The position numbers and the translations under genes are program-made. Source: CANLBN01 sp034111645 (GTDB lineage: Bacteria > Pseudomonadota > Gammaproteobacteria > Pseudomonadales > Cellvibrionaceae). Taken from it: 64,000 bases of DNA. Positions 8,749 through 18,259 of the stretch are shown piece after piece (position 1 is the first letter of the stretch; each line of letters starts with the position of its first letter). The notes beneath the pieces were generated by a model. The model made no database searches. It had not been told where the DNA came from and saw only the letters and a program-made list of their open reading frames with translations. The stretch lies in assembly GCA_034111645.1 (NCBI GenBank), contig JAWUWW010000048.1, positions 1 through 64,000 on the forward strand, written 5' to 3'.

Positions 8749-9522
8749 ATGTTCGAATTTACAGATACACAAATAGCACAATTCGTCGGAAATTTCTTTT
8801 TCCCATTAGTCCGTATCACCGCTTTTTTATTAGCCGCGCCTATATTTGGAACTCGTATTGTGTCTGCGCGTATTCGCGTTGCTTTAGGTCTTGTGTGTAC
8901 ACTTATTGTTGCGCCACTACTGCCACCTGGCCCAGTATATGAAGCGCTTTCACTAACCGTATTAATTATTATTGCACAACAGATTTTAATTGGCGTGGCT
9001 TTAGCGTTTGTCTTTCAAGTCGTTTTTCAATTGTTTGTTATGTCAGGACAATATATAGCCATGAAAATGGGCTTAGGCTTTGCCTCTATGAACGATCCAG
9101 CTAATGGTGTTTCTGTCACTATTGTTTCGCAGTTTTATTTGTTAGCAACTACTTTATTATTTCTTAGTATTAATGGTCATTTGGTCATTATACAAATATT
9201 AGTTGATAGCTTTACTGTAATGCCCATAGGTATTAGCGGTTTAGATGCTGCTGATTATTATAAACTTGTCGGTATAGGTGGATGGATGTTTGCCGGGGGT
9301 TTAATTATAGCTATGCCCGTGCTTACTGCATTATTAATTGTAAATATTGCCTTTGGAGTGATGAGTCGATCTGCACCACAAATTAATATTTTTGCGGTAG
9401 GGTTTCCAATGACATTAATTTTTGGCCTATTTGTAATGTGGTTGGGTTTTGATGCATTTTTACCTGCGTTTAGAGAATACACAGAACAAGGATTTATTTT
9501 CAGTCAAGAGCTTTTAAAGTAA
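8749..9522 (+). CDS. fliR: FliR, flagellar type III export gate protein
   Basis: FliR completes the FliPQR export gate. It is highly hydrophobic with about six membrane segments and the motifs PLVRITAFLLAAPIFG and MGLGFASMNDPANG, typical of the family. The frame could start at TTG 8743, but the ATG two codons on (8749) is the natural start. Neither has a strong ribosome-binding site. The stop lies 9 bases before flhB. Confidence 0.96.
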   Translation: MFEFTDTQIAQFVGNFFFPLVRITAFLLAAPIFGTRIVSARIRVALGLVCTLIVAPLLPPGPVYEALSLTVLIIIAQQILIGVALAFVFQVVFQLFVMSGQYIAMKMGLGFASMNDPANGVSVTIVSQFYLLATTLLFLSINGHLVIIQILVDSFTVMPIGISGLDAADYYKLVGIGGWMFAGGLIIAMPVLTALLIVNIAFGVMSRSAPQINIFAVGFPMTLIFGLFVMWLGFDAFLPAFREYTEQGFIFSQELLK

Positions 9523-9531
9523 GGGGGCATT

Positions 9532-10668
9532 ATGGCTGATAATGATCAAGGCCAAGAAAAAACAGAACAGGCCACGCAGAGGAAGCTTGATAAGGCTAAA
9601 GAAGATGGTCAGGTTCCTCGCTCAAAAGAATTAACAACGACCTTTATTTTACTAGCATCAGCATTTGGTTTTTTATGGTTTGGCGGATATTTGACGCAAC
9701 AAATCATTTCCGTTTTTCGTTATAACTTTGATTTTTCTCGTGAAGTAATTTTTGATACATCCATGATGCTTCATTATCTTGGTCAATCTTTTATGAGTGC
9801 TTTAATGGGTTTGTTGCCATTTTTTGGTATTTTATTAGTCGCTGCGCTAGTGGGTCCTATCGCATTAGGTGGTTGGCTTTTTAGTACTAAATCTTTAATG
9901 CCAAAGGCAAGCCGTATGAATCCGCTAGAAGGAATCAAACGGATGTTTTCTATGAAATCATTAGTTGAGCTAGTAAAAGCATTAGCAAAAGTGATTTTGA
10001 TGTTTGCCATAACAGCATTAGTATTTAATGTCTTAAAAGATGAAATAGCAGCGCTAGCATTTGAAGATTTACGAGCATCAATTGATCATGCAACAGAAAT
10101 AGCTATCTGGGTGTGCATTGTTTTATCTGCGGTAACAATTTTAATAGCGGCAATTGATGTGCCTTTTCAAATTTTTGATCATGCAGAAAAGTTAAAAATG
10201 ACATTGCAAGATGTAAAAGATGAAATGAAGGATACCGATGGTAGACCAGAGGTTAAAGGACGTATTCGACAGCTACAGCAAGAGATGGCTAACAAAAGAA
10301 TGATGGCAGAAGTGCCAGAAGCAGATGTTGTTATCACCAACCCAACACATTTCGCTATTGCTATAAAATATAAACCTAACAGCATGAATACGCCGATAGT
10401 TGTCGCAAAGGGTGTTGATCAGGTTGCTCTGAAAATAAGAGAAATCGCAGGCGCTAATCAAGTAGAGATTGTAGAGTCTCCTCGGTTGGCCCGTGCAATT
10501 TACTATACAACAAAAATAGACCAAGAAATTCCTACGGGTTTATATCTTGCCGTTGCTAAAATACTGGCTTATGTATTTCAGTTGCAAAACTTTCGACGTG
10601 GTCAAGGCGAGAGACCAACTTACCCGCGCTCAGTCGTAGTGCCCACTGATATGATTTATGATGAATAG
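9532..10668 (+). CDS. flhB: FlhB, flagellar export specificity switch
   Basis: FlhB is the membrane protein of the export apparatus that autocleaves to switch from hook to filament substrates, responding to FliK. It has the N-terminal GQEKTEQATQRKLDKAKEDGQVPRS-like basic helix, four transmembrane helices, and the autocleavage site N270-P-T-H. The length (378 aa) is usual. The start follows AAGGGGG. In most relatives flhA, flhF and fleN come next; here the plus-strand block ends. Confidence 0.97.
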   Translation: MADNDQGQEKTEQATQRKLDKAKEDGQVPRSKELTTTFILLASAFGFLWFGGYLTQQIISVFRYNFDFSREVIFDTSMMLHYLGQSFMSALMGLLPFFGILLVAALVGPIALGGWLFSTKSLMPKASRMNPLEGIKRMFSMKSLVELVKALAKVILMFAITALVFNVLKDEIAALAFEDLRASIDHATEIAIWVCIVLSAVTILIAAIDVPFQIFDHAEKLKMTLQDVKDEMKDTDGRPEVKGRIRQLQQEMANKRMMAEVPEADVVITNPTHFAIAIKYKPNSMNTPIVVAKGVDQVALKIREIAGANQVEIVESPRLARAIYYTTKIDQEIPTGLYLAVAKILAYVFQLQNFRRGQGERPTYPRSVVVPTDMIYDE

Positions 10669-10691
10669 TTTGTGTGAGATAGTAAAAAAAA

Positions 10692-11015
10692 CTAAACAAT
10701 AAAATTTTTATTTCTTAACCGATTAATAATGTCATCAGCTAACGTATTTTTTTGTGTTAAATCGAGAATATGATAGCCGTAAATACTTTTCTGTTTAATG
10801 TTGATCATTAAAACAATATAAAAGTCTTCTTGACCAAAGGAATAAAGAGCATATTGAAAAGAGTCCATCGGCGAAGGGAATATGTTGACAAGTTCAATCT
10901 TACCTTTGTTCATCCTATAGCCTTCACGTTCTAAGATATCTTTTACCTGTTTGTCGTCAACGATTGTAATGGTTTTTGTCTCACAAAATATAGTGTTATT
11001 AAGATAATGCTTCAA
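10692..11015 (-). CDS. Unrecognised small protein (107 aa)
   Basis: I do not recognise this protein. It is an alpha/beta-looking 107-aa sequence without signal peptide or transmembrane segment, with a Lys/Arg-rich end. It is convergent with flhB, 23 bases apart. The frame begins at TTG with no clear Shine-Dalgarno; the first internal ATG would remove 34 residues, so the start is unsure. Codon use looks coding, but the gene could also be chance. Confidence 0.5.
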   Translation of the reverse strand: MKHYLNNTIFCETKTITIVDDKQVKDILEREGYRMNKGKIELVNIFPSPMDSFQYALYSFGQEDFYIVLMINIKQKSIYGYHILDLTQKNTLADDIINRLRNKNFIV

Positions 11016-11139
11016 GAACTTAAATTAAATGCTCCGAAAGATACATAATTTATAGTTTGCTGGTTAGCAGTGTTTTTTAGGCTTGCTACAAAATTCTACG
11101 TTATTTTATAGGTTAATTATTTTAAAGTATTTTAGGTGT

Positions 11140-11403
11140 TTAGACATCAACATATTTTAAGCCAATGCCTTTGTTAGTGACTCTAACAACTTCCATCTTC
11201 ACAATAGGTGGATCTTCTGCCATACCTTGAACTTGCCCCTCAACAATCGTCCCAAGGGGGAGCATTTTTTGGGGATTAACCACCACAAACAAACCGCCAT
11301 CAGAGATATCTTTTGTTTCTAATAGCATCTCACCAATGCTGTCGTGAGTTATTTTAATGCTAACGCCAATAGGGTAGCGCGAATGTTGTCGATTATTGAT
11401 CAT
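11140..11403 (-). CDS. PilZ-domain protein (probable c-di-GMP receptor)
   Basis: A single PilZ domain fills this 87-aa protein. The N-terminal RQHSRYP region supplies the RxxxR-type arginines and DISDGG matches DxSxxG, the two halves of the c-di-GMP binding site. Such stand-alone PilZ proteins often act on flagella, pili or exopolysaccharide; its place beside the flagellar block suggests a motility role, but nothing shows a target. The start is ATG at 11403. Confidence 0.82.
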   Translation of the reverse strand: MINNRQHSRYPIGVSIKITHDSIGEMLLETKDISDGGLFVVVNPQKMLPLGTIVEGQVQGMAEDPPIVKMEVVRVTNKGIGLKYVDV

Positions 11404-12141
11404 GATAGTTATTCGGTCATTAGTTGTTCATATTATCAATGCAAAATAAACAACTTCAGGGCATATTTTTGAGTGAGTAAATTTATTAGTATCAAGTATT
11501 CGTAGTAACAAATTCGTACTAAGGTTTTTTTAAGGGCATTTAAAGCATTTAAATATAAGTATAGTAAGTGATTCACTTTTGTCCAAGGGAATAATAATAC
11601 CTAGATTTTATTGATTTAGCTCATAATATTTTGTAAGAACTTTGAGAGTTGTTTATCTAGATGGTTGTCTTAAAAATAGCTCTCTTATGCTAGTTTATAA
11701 GAATTTGCCTATTTACTGACAATAAGGTGAATATTAGCTTAGGTAGGCGAGGAAGAGCCGACATTTTTAATGTCTTTGCGAACTGATTTGCCTAATTGAA
11801 CGCCAAGACAAAAGGTTTGTTCAGCGCCTTAGATAGTATATTTTGCATTCGGGCCAAAATCAGATTCGAGGTTAGTATTTTCATCGATCTTACTGTGCTA
11901 AATTCAACTTAATATTAAGTTTTGCCAATATTAAAAACACTGTTGATTAATTGGTAAGGAAAATTCCCCCTTAATTGTTCGAATTTATAATTTTATTGAA
12001 TTATCATAAAGCTTAGGCAGTAAAAGCTATAGAATATAATAACTACTTTAAACGGTTTGTTCCTTTGATACCCTTGGTTTCAAGTAATCACTAAAAAATA
12101 TCCAATAGTTAATTTTCAAAACGATAAAATTTAGGCTTTCA
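11404..12141. other. Long AT-rich intergenic region, no gene recognised
   Basis: This 738-bp stretch lies between divergent pilZ and yheU. I see a perfect 12-bp palindrome CTTAATATTAAG at 11908-11919 and a small GACAT/ATGTC hairpin at 11760-11774. A 50-codon minus-strand stretch (11888-11739) with one internal stop reads like coding sequence but matches no family I know. It may hold a small RNA or a decayed gene; nothing is supported. Confidence 0.4.
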
Positions 12142-12366
12142 ATGATAATACCCGCTGATCAAATTAGTAATGATGCATTAATTGGCTTAATTGAAGAATT
12201 TATTACCAGAGAAGGCACAGATTATGGACATATTGAGGTAAATCTTGCTACAAAAGTTACTCAGGTAAAGCATCAATTAGAGAAGGGAGAAATCTTTATT
12301 ATTTTTGATAGCAGCACAGAATCTGTTAACTTGATGACAAAGCATCAATATCAAGAGTGGTCATAG
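12142..12366 (+). CDS. yheU: YheU family protein (UPF0270)
   Basis: This is a small protein family conserved in Gammaproteobacteria, with no firmly known biochemical role. The 74-aa sequence matches it along its whole length: MIIP at the N-terminus, IEEFITREGTDYG, the KVTQVKHQLEKGE segment and the terminal SVNLMTKHQ stretch. It is isolated: a long non-coding region lies upstream and a convergent gene downstream. Confidence 0.88.
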   Translation: MIIPADQISNDALIGLIEEFITREGTDYGHIEVNLATKVTQVKHQLEKGEIFIIFDSSTESVNLMTKHQYQEWS

Positions 12367-12465
12367 TGAGTAACAGCTAAACACGACTTAAATAAAATGG
12401 GTAATCTACATCTATAGAAATCTTTAACTTAGGTCAATATATGGTGGCTAGCTTATCATTATCCA

Positions 12466-12798
12466 TTAATGAGAATAACCTTTTACTCGTTGTTGACATT
12501 CCTCGCCTATTTTAATCCATTCATCTAAGATAAAATGTATGCATTTTTGACGCAGGTTATCGCGATCTTTATCCGTTTCAGTCGATGGATTTTGGGCTAG
12601 CCATTGATCGCCGAGCTTAGTGATTGATTCGATTATTTTAGGGATCACCTCAGCGTCGATTTCTATCTCTATATCTGTTCCTGGCAAGGGGTATTCTCCT
12701 GACCCTTTTAATAAACGGTTAAGGTTTGGTTTATAGCGGGGTAGCAATACCGCTGTTAGCTGGAGTGCTTGTGAGTTAATACCAACGATGATCTGCAA
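12466..12798 (-). CDS. Unrecognised small protein (110 aa), TTG start
   Basis: I do not recognise the family. The protein is soluble-looking, with an N-terminal half rich in aliphatic and Pro residues, then a helical, charged second half. There is no internal Met, so the start must be non-ATG: TTG at 12798 has AAAAGG about six bases upstream, a good ribosome-binding site. It is convergent with yheU and divergent from the TusA-like gene. Confidence 0.6.
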   Translation of the reverse strand: MQIIVGINSQALQLTAVLLPRYKPNLNRLLKGSGEYPLPGTDIEIEIDAEVIPKIIESITKLGDQWLAQNPSTETDKDRDNLRQKCIHFILDEWIKIGEECQQRVKGYSH

Positions 12799-12889
12799 GG
12801 TAAGCCTTTTAAATTAGGAATAAACTTCTGATCCTTAAAGCATAGTCTAAAAAAGAGATTTTTTAAGTTTTTATTAACATTGATAGAAA

Positions 12890-13138
12890 ATGACGAATAT
12901 GGATGAAAATATAGACATCGTTCTAGATACAAGCGGTTTGATTTGCCCTGAGCCGGTAATGTTACTGCACAAGAACGTTCGCGAGCTGCGAGTAGGACAA
13001 ATTATCGAAGTTATCGCTACTGATCCAGCGACGACACGCGATATTCCCAAATTTTGTCAATTTTTAGGCCACGAGCTTATTTCGCAAGCTAATAATAACG
13101 ATAGTTCTTATCGTTATGTGATTAAAAAGAGCCAGTAA
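12890..13138 (+). CDS. TusA-family sulfurtransferase
   Basis: TusA-like proteins carry persulfide sulfur on a conserved Cys for tRNA thiolation, molybdenum cofactor or other sulfur relay. This 82-aa protein has the family signature CPEPVM (the Cys in CPxP) and the ATDPATTRDIPKFCQFLGH segment. A second in-frame ATG lies three codons on. Several paralogues usually exist per genome, so whether this is TusA itself cannot be told from the sequence alone. Confidence 0.88.
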   Translation: MTNMDENIDIVLDTSGLICPEPVMLLHKNVRELRVGQIIEVIATDPATTRDIPKFCQFLGHELISQANNNDSSYRYVIKKSQ

Positions 13139-13217
13139 GCATCAGGCTCAGAAATAATTCAATTAGCTAATATAAGGCAATTGATTGATATACAAAGCAA
13201 TTTCTAGCTTTGGTTGG

Positions 13218-13913
13218 CTATTTGTCAACGAGCAAGGAAATAGCTGCTATTGCTTCTGGGTCTTTAGACTTAATTTTATTGGCAATATGATGTTGAAAAA
13301 AATACTTAAAGTTAGGATTTTCTTCAGCGGGATATAAGCAATCGTCCCCTGGCAGTATAGGAGTTGATAGTATTCTTTCCTCATCTGCGAGCATGCCTAC
13401 AATCGAGCCATCAAAATAGAGGCGCCAACTAATGACTTCTACAAGTGTGACGTTTTGAAAACCATCTGCCGATAAAATAGCGTGCGTGCCAATGGTATCG
13501 GGCACTTCTTGAATAATGTCACTAGGGCTTTCGCATAGGTATTCGTAATAATCGGCCGCAGTTTCTAGTTCTACAATTTTGTGAAGTGGTGGCTCGTGAA
13601 AGGTTTCATCTATGCCTGGATCATAATAGCCTTGCCAATGACCATTGAGTGGATCGCATAATTCGGTACAAGACATGATTTGATTTAACCATGGAACTAA
13701 GCCAATCACCTCGCCAGATTCTTTTAAGCCCCAGCATAAAATCTGTAGGCTAAACATGCGCCCATCACTGGCATCATTAGAATAAAGCATTTCGAGGCCA
13801 TCGAGCTCTGGAGACAAGCGAATAATGCGTTGATCATCAGCATCGCCTAGAGGACGACCACTAAATATGTCGATAACGTTGTCAGGGGTAGGGGATTTGT
13901 CTGAGGTTTCCAT
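13218..13913 (-). CDS. Conserved-looking protein of unknown function (231 aa)
   Basis: I do not recognise a characterised domain. The protein is acidic and soluble, without signal or membrane segments, rich in Asp/Glu/Pro, and has several Trp in the first half. The frame opens at TTG 13928, but that codon overlaps GGAGGA, which is an excellent ribosome-binding site seven bases before the ATG at 13913, so the shorter form is chosen. It stands alone between the TusA-like gene (convergent) and epmC (divergent). Confidence 0.75.
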   Translation of the reverse strand: METSDKSPTPDNVIDIFSGRPLGDADDQRIIRLSPELDGLEMLYSNDASDGRMFSLQILCWGLKESGEVIGLVPWLNQIMSCTELCDPLNGHWQGYYDPGIDETFHEPPLHKIVELETAADYYEYLCESPSDIIQEVPDTIGTHAILSADGFQNVTLVEVISWRLYFDGSIVGMLADEERILSTPILPGDDCLYPAEENPNFKYFFQHHIANKIKSKDPEAIAAISLLVDK

Positions 13914-14146
13914 CGTTACTTCCTCCAATTAGAAAGATCAGTGGATAGCAGTAATAGTATATCTAAAACACAAGTTATAGTGTTAAATAACTCATTAAAA
14001 CCTATATTTAGTTATTATGTATTGGTTAACTCGTATAAAGATATATTGTGTTGGGTAAAATCACAAGTATAAAATGGCTTAATTTTATAAATATTCAAAG
14101 GATTTCTAATTAGAGATCAACTGTGCGTATGAGTTCACATTAAAAA

Positions 14147-14707
14147 ATGCAAGATATACAAATTATCACCTTATTTAATAAGACGTTTCAGCAGGCATAC
14201 AATACACGGCTTGTCAGTGGCGGTGAAGAGCCGGAGTATATTCCAGCCGATAATCGTGTTGAGTATCATAGAATCATTTATAAGCAGGATTATATCGCCA
14301 GCGCCCTCCATGAAATTGCGCACTGGTGTATAGCTGGCGAAGTTCGTCGACAACAACATGATTATGGGTATTGGTATATCCCCGACGGTCGCAATCAACA
14401 ACAACAGGCTGAGTTTGAGTCGGTTGAAAGTAAATCTCAGGCCTTAGAGTGGGTTTTTTCAAACGCGTGCAAGCGTCAGTTCGTTATTAGTGTCGATAAT
14501 CTCGATAATGACCAGAGCCGTTTTGATGGTGCCAAGCTCAATTTTAAACATAATATTGTTGAACAGGCGAGACGATATTGCCAAGGTGGGTTAAATACAA
14601 GAGCCAGTTTGTGGTGTCGGGAGCTCAATAATGAGGTTGACGTTGGTGAATTAGAGCCACCACATTATTTGAATAAAGCCAATTATTCACTAGATACATT
14701 GCGTTAG
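14147..14707 (+). CDS. epmC: EpmC, elongation factor P hydroxylase
   Basis: EpmC (YfcM) hydroxylates the beta-lysylated lysine of elongation factor P. The 186-aa sequence matches the family with the metal-binding-type HEIAHWCIAGE motif near residue 55, DYGYWYIPDGR and the late LNTRASLWCRELN. epmA and epmB are not in this window. The following xni start lies within 14 bases of the stop, suggesting a shared transcript. Confidence 0.9.
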   Translation: MQDIQIITLFNKTFQQAYNTRLVSGGEEPEYIPADNRVEYHRIIYKQDYIASALHEIAHWCIAGEVRRQQHDYGYWYIPDGRNQQQQAEFESVESKSQALEWVFSNACKRQFVISVDNLDNDQSRFDGAKLNFKHNIVEQARRYCQGGLNTRASLWCRELNNEVDVGELEPPHYLNKANYSLDTLR

Positions 14708-14720
14708 TGTGGCAAAAGTA

Positions 14721-15668
14721 ATGAATAGTGCGCAAAAACCTAGTTTATTAATCGACGCTTCGATTTACGTTTTTCAATATTATTTTGCAATGCCTGATAA
14801 CTGGTTTTCCAAAAAAGACTCTTGGCCGACTGCAGCTGTTTATGGATACACCACTTTTTTAATTAAACTACTCAAAGATCAAAGGCCAAAACGAATCGCC
14901 GTTTGTTTTGATGAGAGCCTAGAGAGTTGTTTTCGTAATAAAATATATGCCGATTACAAGAGTAGTCGTGCGCTTCCTGATGAAGCTCTAGCATTTCAAC
15001 TAAATGCCTGTAAAAAGGTAACGCAATTGTTGGGGATCAACACTTTCGCGAGTAAAACTTTTGAGGCGGACGATTTGTTAGGTAGTTTATATCAGCGCCT
15101 GCGACGTTCATCATTGCCTATTGCCATTTTAACTAGGGATAAAGATCTTTGCCAGTTAATTATGCGCGAGCAAGATTTTTTGTGGGATTATTCTGCTTCT
15201 GCAGACGCAAATAATACTAAGGATGATTTAAATCCTGAGGCTAATAAAAAAGGTATTAAATATTTTCCTCAAAATATTGTTGATAAGTTTGGAGTACAGC
15301 CACACCAAATGAGCGATTATCTGGCACTTATTGGCGATGCTAGTGACGACATCCCGGGGGTTCCGGGTGTTGGTAAAGTCACGGCACAGGTGTTGCTCAA
15401 ACATTTTAAGTCTGTCGAACATATGGCGAGAAATATAAATAAGATGGGTCATTTACCCATACGAGGCTCAAGTATGCTGATCGATAAAATAATGCATTAT
15501 GAACAACAAATACAGATGGCTAAAAAACTTGCAACCATTGTTATCAATATCCCCTTGATCGATACCATTAATGATTTGTGTCTTCAAAATCCAGATGTCA
15601 AAAAGTATCAATGGTTTTGTAAAGAAATGGGGTTTCCTCGGTTAGCAAATATTATTGATTTTTTATGA
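14721..15668 (+). CDS. xni: Xni-like 5'-3' exonuclease / flap endonuclease
   Basis: The protein is a stand-alone relative of the 5'-nuclease domain of DNA polymerase I. Acidic metal-binding residues appear in LIDASIYVFQ, VCFDESLES, FEADDLLG, TRDKDLCQL and LIGDASDDIPG; the last leads into a helix-hairpin-helix (GVPGVGKVTAQVLL). At about 315 aa it is longer than E. coli Xni (251 aa). The frame can also start at GTG 14709, two bases after the epmC stop. Neither start has a strong ribosome-binding site. Confidence 0.85.
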   Translation: MNSAQKPSLLIDASIYVFQYYFAMPDNWFSKKDSWPTAAVYGYTTFLIKLLKDQRPKRIAVCFDESLESCFRNKIYADYKSSRALPDEALAFQLNACKKVTQLLGINTFASKTFEADDLLGSLYQRLRRSSLPIAILTRDKDLCQLIMREQDFLWDYSASADANNTKDDLNPEANKKGIKYFPQNIVDKFGVQPHQMSDYLALIGDASDDIPGVPGVGKVTAQVLLKHFKSVEHMARNINKMGHLPIRGSSMLIDKIMHYEQQIQMAKKLATIVINIPLIDTINDLCLQNPDVKKYQWFCKEMGFPRLANIIDFL

Positions 15669-15698
15669 TCTGGCACCAATGGATAAGATGAGTTAGTG

Positions 15699-16853
15699 AT
15701 GACAAGAAAAATTAAAATTGTGGCCGATCTGAATATTCCACTCGCAAAAGAATTGTTTTCTGAGATGGGCGAGGTAAGTCTTGTACCTGGCCGCGAAATA
15801 ACATCAAAAGATATCGAGGATGCCGATATTTTATTGGTGCGCTCCGTAACAAATGTGAATCGTGAGTTATTATCAAATAATTCTACAATAAAATTTGTGG
15901 GTAGTTGCACCATTGGCATAGACCATCTAGATACGCATTTTTTATCCGATGCCAATATTACTTGGGCCAACGCCCCAGGTTGCAATGCCAATGCGGTAGT
16001 GCAGTACGCATTAACTGCGATGACAATTGCTCAGCCAAAATGGCTACAAAAAACGATTGGCATTATCGGTTGCGGTAACGTAGGCGGGAGGCTTTATAAA
16101 TGCTTAACCGCACTAGGGGTTAATTGCATTTGCTATGATCCCTTGCTAACGTCAACCACTGGCTTAAAGCTCGTAGATTTAGATTATTTACTAAGCCATG
16201 CTGATATAGTGAGTTGTCATGTACCCCTAACAAGCGCTGGTAAATTTCCTAGCTTGCATATGTTAGGTAAAAAAGAATTAGCCAGCCTTAAAAATAATGC
16301 CTTGCTTATTAATAGCGGTAGAGGTGCGGTGATTGATACTATTGCACTGAGCCAAGAATTAGACAGACGAACTGCAATTAACACGAAATTAAAAGTTGTG
16401 TTAGATGTATGGGAAAACGAACCCGTTGTTGATCATGAGCTATTAAATAAAATTGCTTTCGGAACACCGCATATTGCAGGTTATAGTATAGAGGGGCGAG
16501 AGCAAGGCACATTTATGATTTATCAGGCTCTATGCAGTTATCTAAAACAATCGCCAAGTATTTATGCGCAGTCTTTATTAACCACAAATAAAATAACAGT
16601 GGCTGTTGATTCTATTTTTGATCAAAAAATATTAAGCGATAGTACAGATAACTTTAAAAATTTTAATCGTTTATTATTATCTTGTTATAATAGTATGATT
16701 GATCATCAGGCTCTATGTCAGGTCAATAATTTTGATGAGTTGCGAAAAAATTATCCGGCACGACGCGAATATAGTCATTTTTGTTTGCCCGAAAATTTTA
16801 ATAATCGCCAAATATTTGAATGGTTTGAAACTATTAAATTGTCTATCCATTGA
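15699..16853 (+). CDS. pdxB: PdxB, 4-phosphoerythronate dehydrogenase
   Basis: PdxB oxidises 4-phospho-D-erythronate in the DXP-dependent pyridoxal phosphate route. It is a D-2-hydroxyacid dehydrogenase with the Rossmann motif GIIGCGNVGG, catalytic Arg in NSGRGAVID and catalytic His in GTPHIAGYSIEG. The extra C-terminal PdxB dimerisation domain brings it to 384 aa. GTG and ATG are adjacent (15696, 15699); the ATG is chosen. It follows xni by about 30 bases. Confidence 0.95.
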   Translation: MTRKIKIVADLNIPLAKELFSEMGEVSLVPGREITSKDIEDADILLVRSVTNVNRELLSNNSTIKFVGSCTIGIDHLDTHFLSDANITWANAPGCNANAVVQYALTAMTIAQPKWLQKTIGIIGCGNVGGRLYKCLTALGVNCICYDPLLTSTTGLKLVDLDYLLSHADIVSCHVPLTSAGKFPSLHMLGKKELASLKNNALLINSGRGAVIDTIALSQELDRRTAINTKLKVVLDVWENEPVVDHELLNKIAFGTPHIAGYSIEGREQGTFMIYQALCSYLKQSPSIYAQSLLTTNKITVAVDSIFDQKILSDSTDNFKNFNRLLLSCYNSMIDHQALCQVNNFDELRKNYPARREYSHFCLPENFNNRQIFEWFETIKLSIH

Positions 16854-16970
16854 TGAATCAATTTATGAAGTTGTTTTTAATGTAGATATTTATACATTAA
16901 TTAAATCGTTTATAAAATCATCAGGTTATCAGCTTCTACGCTAACAATAAATTATTAGGCCAGGTTTTAT

Positions 16971-17474
16971 ATGTCAGTTCAAGGGCGCTTATTTGCACGT
17001 TATTTAAATGATTTGCCTTCCGGTAAATTAGAGTGGATTGGTCTTCGTCCTGCACGTAAAGAGGCAATGAAGATTGTTGAGTCTGCTGTTGCTATTGTGG
17101 GTTTTGGTCTTGACGGAGATAGACGTTGTCAGGGTAGTGAAGGCTCTGCGAGACAGGTGACGATTATCAGTGTTGAATACATCGACACTATTTCGCGTTT
17201 GCTAAAAAAGGCGATGATTGATCCAGCAGTATTACGGCGTAATTTGCTTGTCTCTGGTATAAACCTAACGGCACTAAGACATCAACGCTTTCAGATTGGC
17301 GATTGTGTTTTAGAGGCAACAGCACTGTGTCATCCATGTTCAAGAATGGAGGCCGTTCTCGGTAAAAATGGGGTCGCTGCGATGCTTGGGCACGGTGGAC
17401 TTTGTGCAAAAATTATTACAGGCGGTTTACTTAAAGTAGGTGATGACGTTAAGCATTTAGGTCCAGCTACATAA
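16971..17474 (+). CDS. MOSC-domain protein
   Basis: MOSC domains resemble the C-terminus of molybdenum-cofactor sulfurase and bind sulfur or Moco. This 167-aa single-domain protein has GDRRCQGSEGSARQVT, LRRNLLVSGINL and the conserved cysteine region CHPCSRME. The substrate is unknown; YiiM-type proteins act on N-hydroxylated compounds. The stop is 20 bases before the trmO start, so the two may be co-transcribed. Confidence 0.85.
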   Translation: MSVQGRLFARYLNDLPSGKLEWIGLRPARKEAMKIVESAVAIVGFGLDGDRRCQGSEGSARQVTIISVEYIDTISRLLKKAMIDPAVLRRNLLVSGINLTALRHQRFQIGDCVLEATALCHPCSRMEAVLGKNGVAAMLGHGGLCAKIITGGLLKVGDDVKHLGPAT

Positions 17475-17494
17475 GTTAATGTGAGAACCTTTCG

Positions 17495-18259
17495 ATGTAT
17501 AAAATTGAGCCTATTGCTTATATAAAAAGTTGTTTTCCAGAAAAATTTGGTATTCCACGACAATCCTTGTTATGTCCAAGTGCTAAAGGTCAACTAATTT
17601 TATTGCCTGCCTTTAATCAAAAAGAAGCAGTAGCAGGTTTAGAGCAAGTCAGTCATCTTTGGATTACCTTTATATTTCATCAGCATCTTAATAAACAGTG
17701 GAAGCCAAAAGTCAGACCGCCACGTTTAGGTGGTAATAAAAAATTGGGAGTGTTTGCAACACGCTCTTCTTTTAGGCCCAATAATATAGGTTTATCTGTC
17801 GTAAAATTAGATCGTATCGAATTTAGAAATGAACAGGTATCTAAGCAAAAAAATCAGCAAGTAATCTTACATTTATCGGGCTTAGATTTACTTGATGGAA
17901 CGCCCGTTATCGATATAAAGCCTTACGTGCCTTATGCAGATAAAGTGTTAGATGCATCAAATGCGATAGCATCTGTTGCACCAAAACTATTGCCTGTTGT
18001 TTTTTTACAACCAGCGTCTGAATTTATCGATAATTTCAAATTCAGTAAAGATAGTGGCGATTCAAATAGCGTTAAAAATTTGATCGTCGAAGTGCTACAA
18101 CAAGATCCAAGGCCTGCATATCAAGAGGTTGACTCACAACGTATTTACAGCATGTATTTATACGATTTTGATGTTAAGTGGAGTTATAGATATGATGCTT
18201 CTGATTTGCTCAGTATTTATATTGTAGCAATTGAAAATACAACTTTTAAGGTTGGCTAA
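17495..18259 (+). CDS. trmO: TrmO, tRNA N6-threonylcarbamoyladenosine(37) methyltransferase
   Basis: TrmO (formerly TsaA/YaeB) methylates t6A37 of certain threonine tRNAs with SAM. The N-terminal beta-barrel domain has IAYIKSCFPEKFGIPRQ, PPRLGGNKKLGVFATRSSFRPN and LHLSGLDLLDGTPVIDIKPYVPY, all family hallmarks. The C-terminal domain includes LQQDPRPAYQ. At 254 aa the length is usual. Confidence 0.93.
   Translation: MYKIEPIAYIKSCFPEKFGIPRQSLLCPSAKGQLILLPAFNQKEAVAGLEQVSHLWITFIFHQHLNKQWKPKVRPPRLGGNKKLGVFATRSSFRPNNIGLSVVKLDRIEFRNEQVSKQKNQQVILHLSGLDLLDGTPVIDIKPYVPYADKVLDASNAIASVAPKLLPVVFLQPASEFIDNFKFSKDSGDSNSVKNLIVEVLQQDPRPAYQEVDSQRIYSMYLYDFDVKWSYRYDASDLLSIYIVAIENTTFKVG

Noticed and set aside
11739..11888. 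A minus-strand 50-codon stretch with one internal stop that looks coding
   Set aside because: It has no recognisable family, no good start and no ribosome-binding site. In AT-rich DNA such stretches arise by chance.
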